Assembly: GCA_964585245.1 (NCBI GenBank)
Contig: CAZPCV010000037.1
Coordinates: 1 to 13,339 of the forward strand
Direction of reading: 5' to 3'
From: CAZEDL01 sp964585245
Lineage (GTDB): Bacteria > Patescibacteriota > Patescibacteriia > Magasanikbacterales > GWA2-37-8
Length of the DNA: 13,339 nt
Of the stretch, positions 12,361 to 13,339 are shown one piece after another (position 1 is the first letter of the stretch; each line of letters opens with the position of its first letter). A model generated the notes under the pieces. It ran no database searches. It saw only the letters and a program-made list of their open reading frames with translations, and was not told where the DNA came from. The position numbers and the translations under genes are program-made.

Positions 12361-13281
12361 ATGGATGCGCAAACTAATCTATCTATTTTGTTTAGTTTTA
12401 TTATCGTCGGTTTTCTCGCCTTTGATTTGGGCTACCTCAATCGTAAAAGTCATAAAGTAGAACTCAAATCTGCCCTCTATCAGTCATTGTTTTGGGTAGC
12501 CATCGCCCTATCGTTTGGGTTCTTGGTGTTCTTGTTTTTAAGCAAAGAGTTGGCGGCAGAATTTATCAGCGCCTATGTCACCGAGAAAATGTTGTCGGTG
12601 GATAATTTGTTCGTCATTATGCTTATCTTCAGCTATTTCAAGCTAGAAGAAAAATATCATCATCGGGTTTTGTTTTGGGGGATTATGGGGGCAATTGTGT
12701 TTCGGGCTATTTTTATTGGGGCGGGCGCTTTCATTATCCATCAGTTTTATTGGGTGCTGTATATTTTTGGAGCGATTTTACTGTATACCGGCATCAAATT
12801 ATTACAAGATAAAAAAGAAGAACACATAGATTTTCATAATAATAAAATTATAAAAGTCGCTCGTAAGCTGCTACCTTTTACCGAGAGTCATCATAATGGC
12901 AAATTTTTCTTCCGTGAACATGGTAAGTTAATGTTCACGTCACTCTTTTTGGTAATGCTTCTGATTGAGGGTACCGATATTATCTTTGCAGTCGACTCTA
13001 TCCCGGCCGTATTTGCTATTTCGCAAAATCTGTTCATTGTCTTCACGTCTAATATTTTTGCTATCATGGGTCTGCGCGCTTTGTTTTTCCTCATCGAAAG
13101 CGTGTTGCACCGCTTCCATCATTTACAGAAAGGGCTCGCTGTTATTTTGATTTTTATCGGATTAAAGATGCTGGCAGGGATTTTTGATTTCCATGTCTCA
13201 TCATTGGTTTCGTTTGGAATCATACTTTTTGCCCTCTTTTCTTCGATTATTCTCTCGATACTCTTCCCTAAAAAAATTTAA
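12361..13281 (+). CDS. TerC/Alx-family integral membrane protein
   Basis: A 306-residue polytopic inner-membrane protein with about nine hydrophobic segments. TerC/Alx proteins are linked to tellurite resistance, pH response and manganese export or metalation of exported proteins. Two family motifs with buried acidic residues are intact: EKMLSVDNLFVI (Glu75, Asp81) and EGTDIIFAVDSIPAVFA (Glu203, Asp206, Asp212). NIFAIMGLRALFFLI follows. A His-rich stretch (HIDFHNN, near 155-161, and ESHHNG, 175-180) lies in the loop before the second motif. Many relatives are controlled by the yybP-ykoY manganese riboswitch, but I do not see its conserved core here; a different tandem stem-loop element lies upstream. 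The start is ATG 12361 (CTATG). The gene has its own gap from rmlA and is likely a separate unit. Confidence 0.92.
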   Translation: MDAQTNLSILFSFIIVGFLAFDLGYLNRKSHKVELKSALYQSLFWVAIALSFGFLVFLFLSKELAAEFISAYVTEKMLSVDNLFVIMLIFSYFKLEEKYHHRVLFWGIMGAIVFRAIFIGAGAFIIHQFYWVLYIFGAILLYTGIKLLQDKKEEHIDFHNNKIIKVARKLLPFTESHHNGKFFFREHGKLMFTSLFLVMLLIEGTDIIFAVDSIPAVFAISQNLFIVFTSNIFAIMGLRALFFLIESVLHRFHHLQKGLAVILIFIGLKMLAGIFDFHVSSLVSFGIILFALFSSIILSILFPKKI

Positions 13282-13339
13282 TTCTTTTGAGCTAATTAAA
13301 GAAACGAGTTGGTTTTTGCCCCTGTCGCAAAGCCAAGTA
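13282..13339. other. Non-coding end of window
   Basis: These 58 bases follow the TerC stop. The only structure seen is an imperfect hairpin between GGTTTTTGC (13311-13319) and GCAAAGCC (13327-13334), which has no clear T-run inside the window. No gene start is visible on either strand. Confidence 0.3.

Noticed and set aside
13311..13334. Terminator after the TerC gene
   Set aside because: The stem is imperfect and no T-run follows within the window, so only a weak hairpin can be stated.

Overview
The window looks like chromosomal DNA of an uncultured bacterium, most likely a member of the Patescibacteria (Candidate Phyla Radiation). This is inference. It rests on compact, nearly all-plus-strand gene packing, starts with almost no Shine-Dalgarno sequences, a two-domain SIS-type phosphoglucose/phosphomannose isomerase, long-form RmlA, an ftsW gene preceded by a tiny three-helix membrane protein, and no TGA among the 13 natural stops. 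No rRNA, tRNA, CRISPR array or insertion sequence is visible.

Layout. Bases 2-2080 hold the end of a nucleotide-sugar operon: UDP-glucose dehydrogenase, cut by the window edge, and a GalE/WbpP-like epimerase. A perfect 30-bp palindrome (2101-2130) then acts as a bidirectional terminator against the convergent rpmA (ribosomal protein L27, minus strand). The rpmA leader has three hairpins and a good TTGACA-17-TATACT promoter. Its -35 element overlaps that of a predicted divergent promoter for the next plus-strand unit, a three-helix membrane protein and ftsW.

From 4255 to 12164 there is a surface-polysaccharide cluster, all on the plus strand: rmlB (4,6-dehydratase), a frameshifted NRS/ER-like 3,5-epimerase/4-reductase, a phosphoglucose/phosphomannose isomerase, four consecutive GT2 glycosyltransferases, and long-form rmlA. 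Together RmlA, RmlB and the NRS/ER-like protein would make an activated L-rhamnose (dTDP- or UDP-) without the separate RmlC and RmlD enzymes. The four GT2 proteins would assemble a rhamnose-containing glycan, and FtsW polymerises peptidoglycan nearby. The NRS/ER-like gene is split by a frameshift near 5762-5775, so it is either an assembly error, a recent mutation, or a gene expressed as two pieces.

The window ends with a TerC/Alx-family membrane protein (12361-13281). Its 196-bp upstream gap contains two diverged copies of a ~60-bp stem-loop element.

The most unusual non-coding structures are two intergenic gaps (4173-4248 and 9073-9141) filled by inverted arrays of short tandem units. One is built on a 9-nt TAAGCAG-type unit and the other on an 8-nt CATNAAAA unit, with units on the left arm facing reverse-complement units on the right arm. 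Together with the tandem element before the TerC gene, they are the best candidates for something undescribed.
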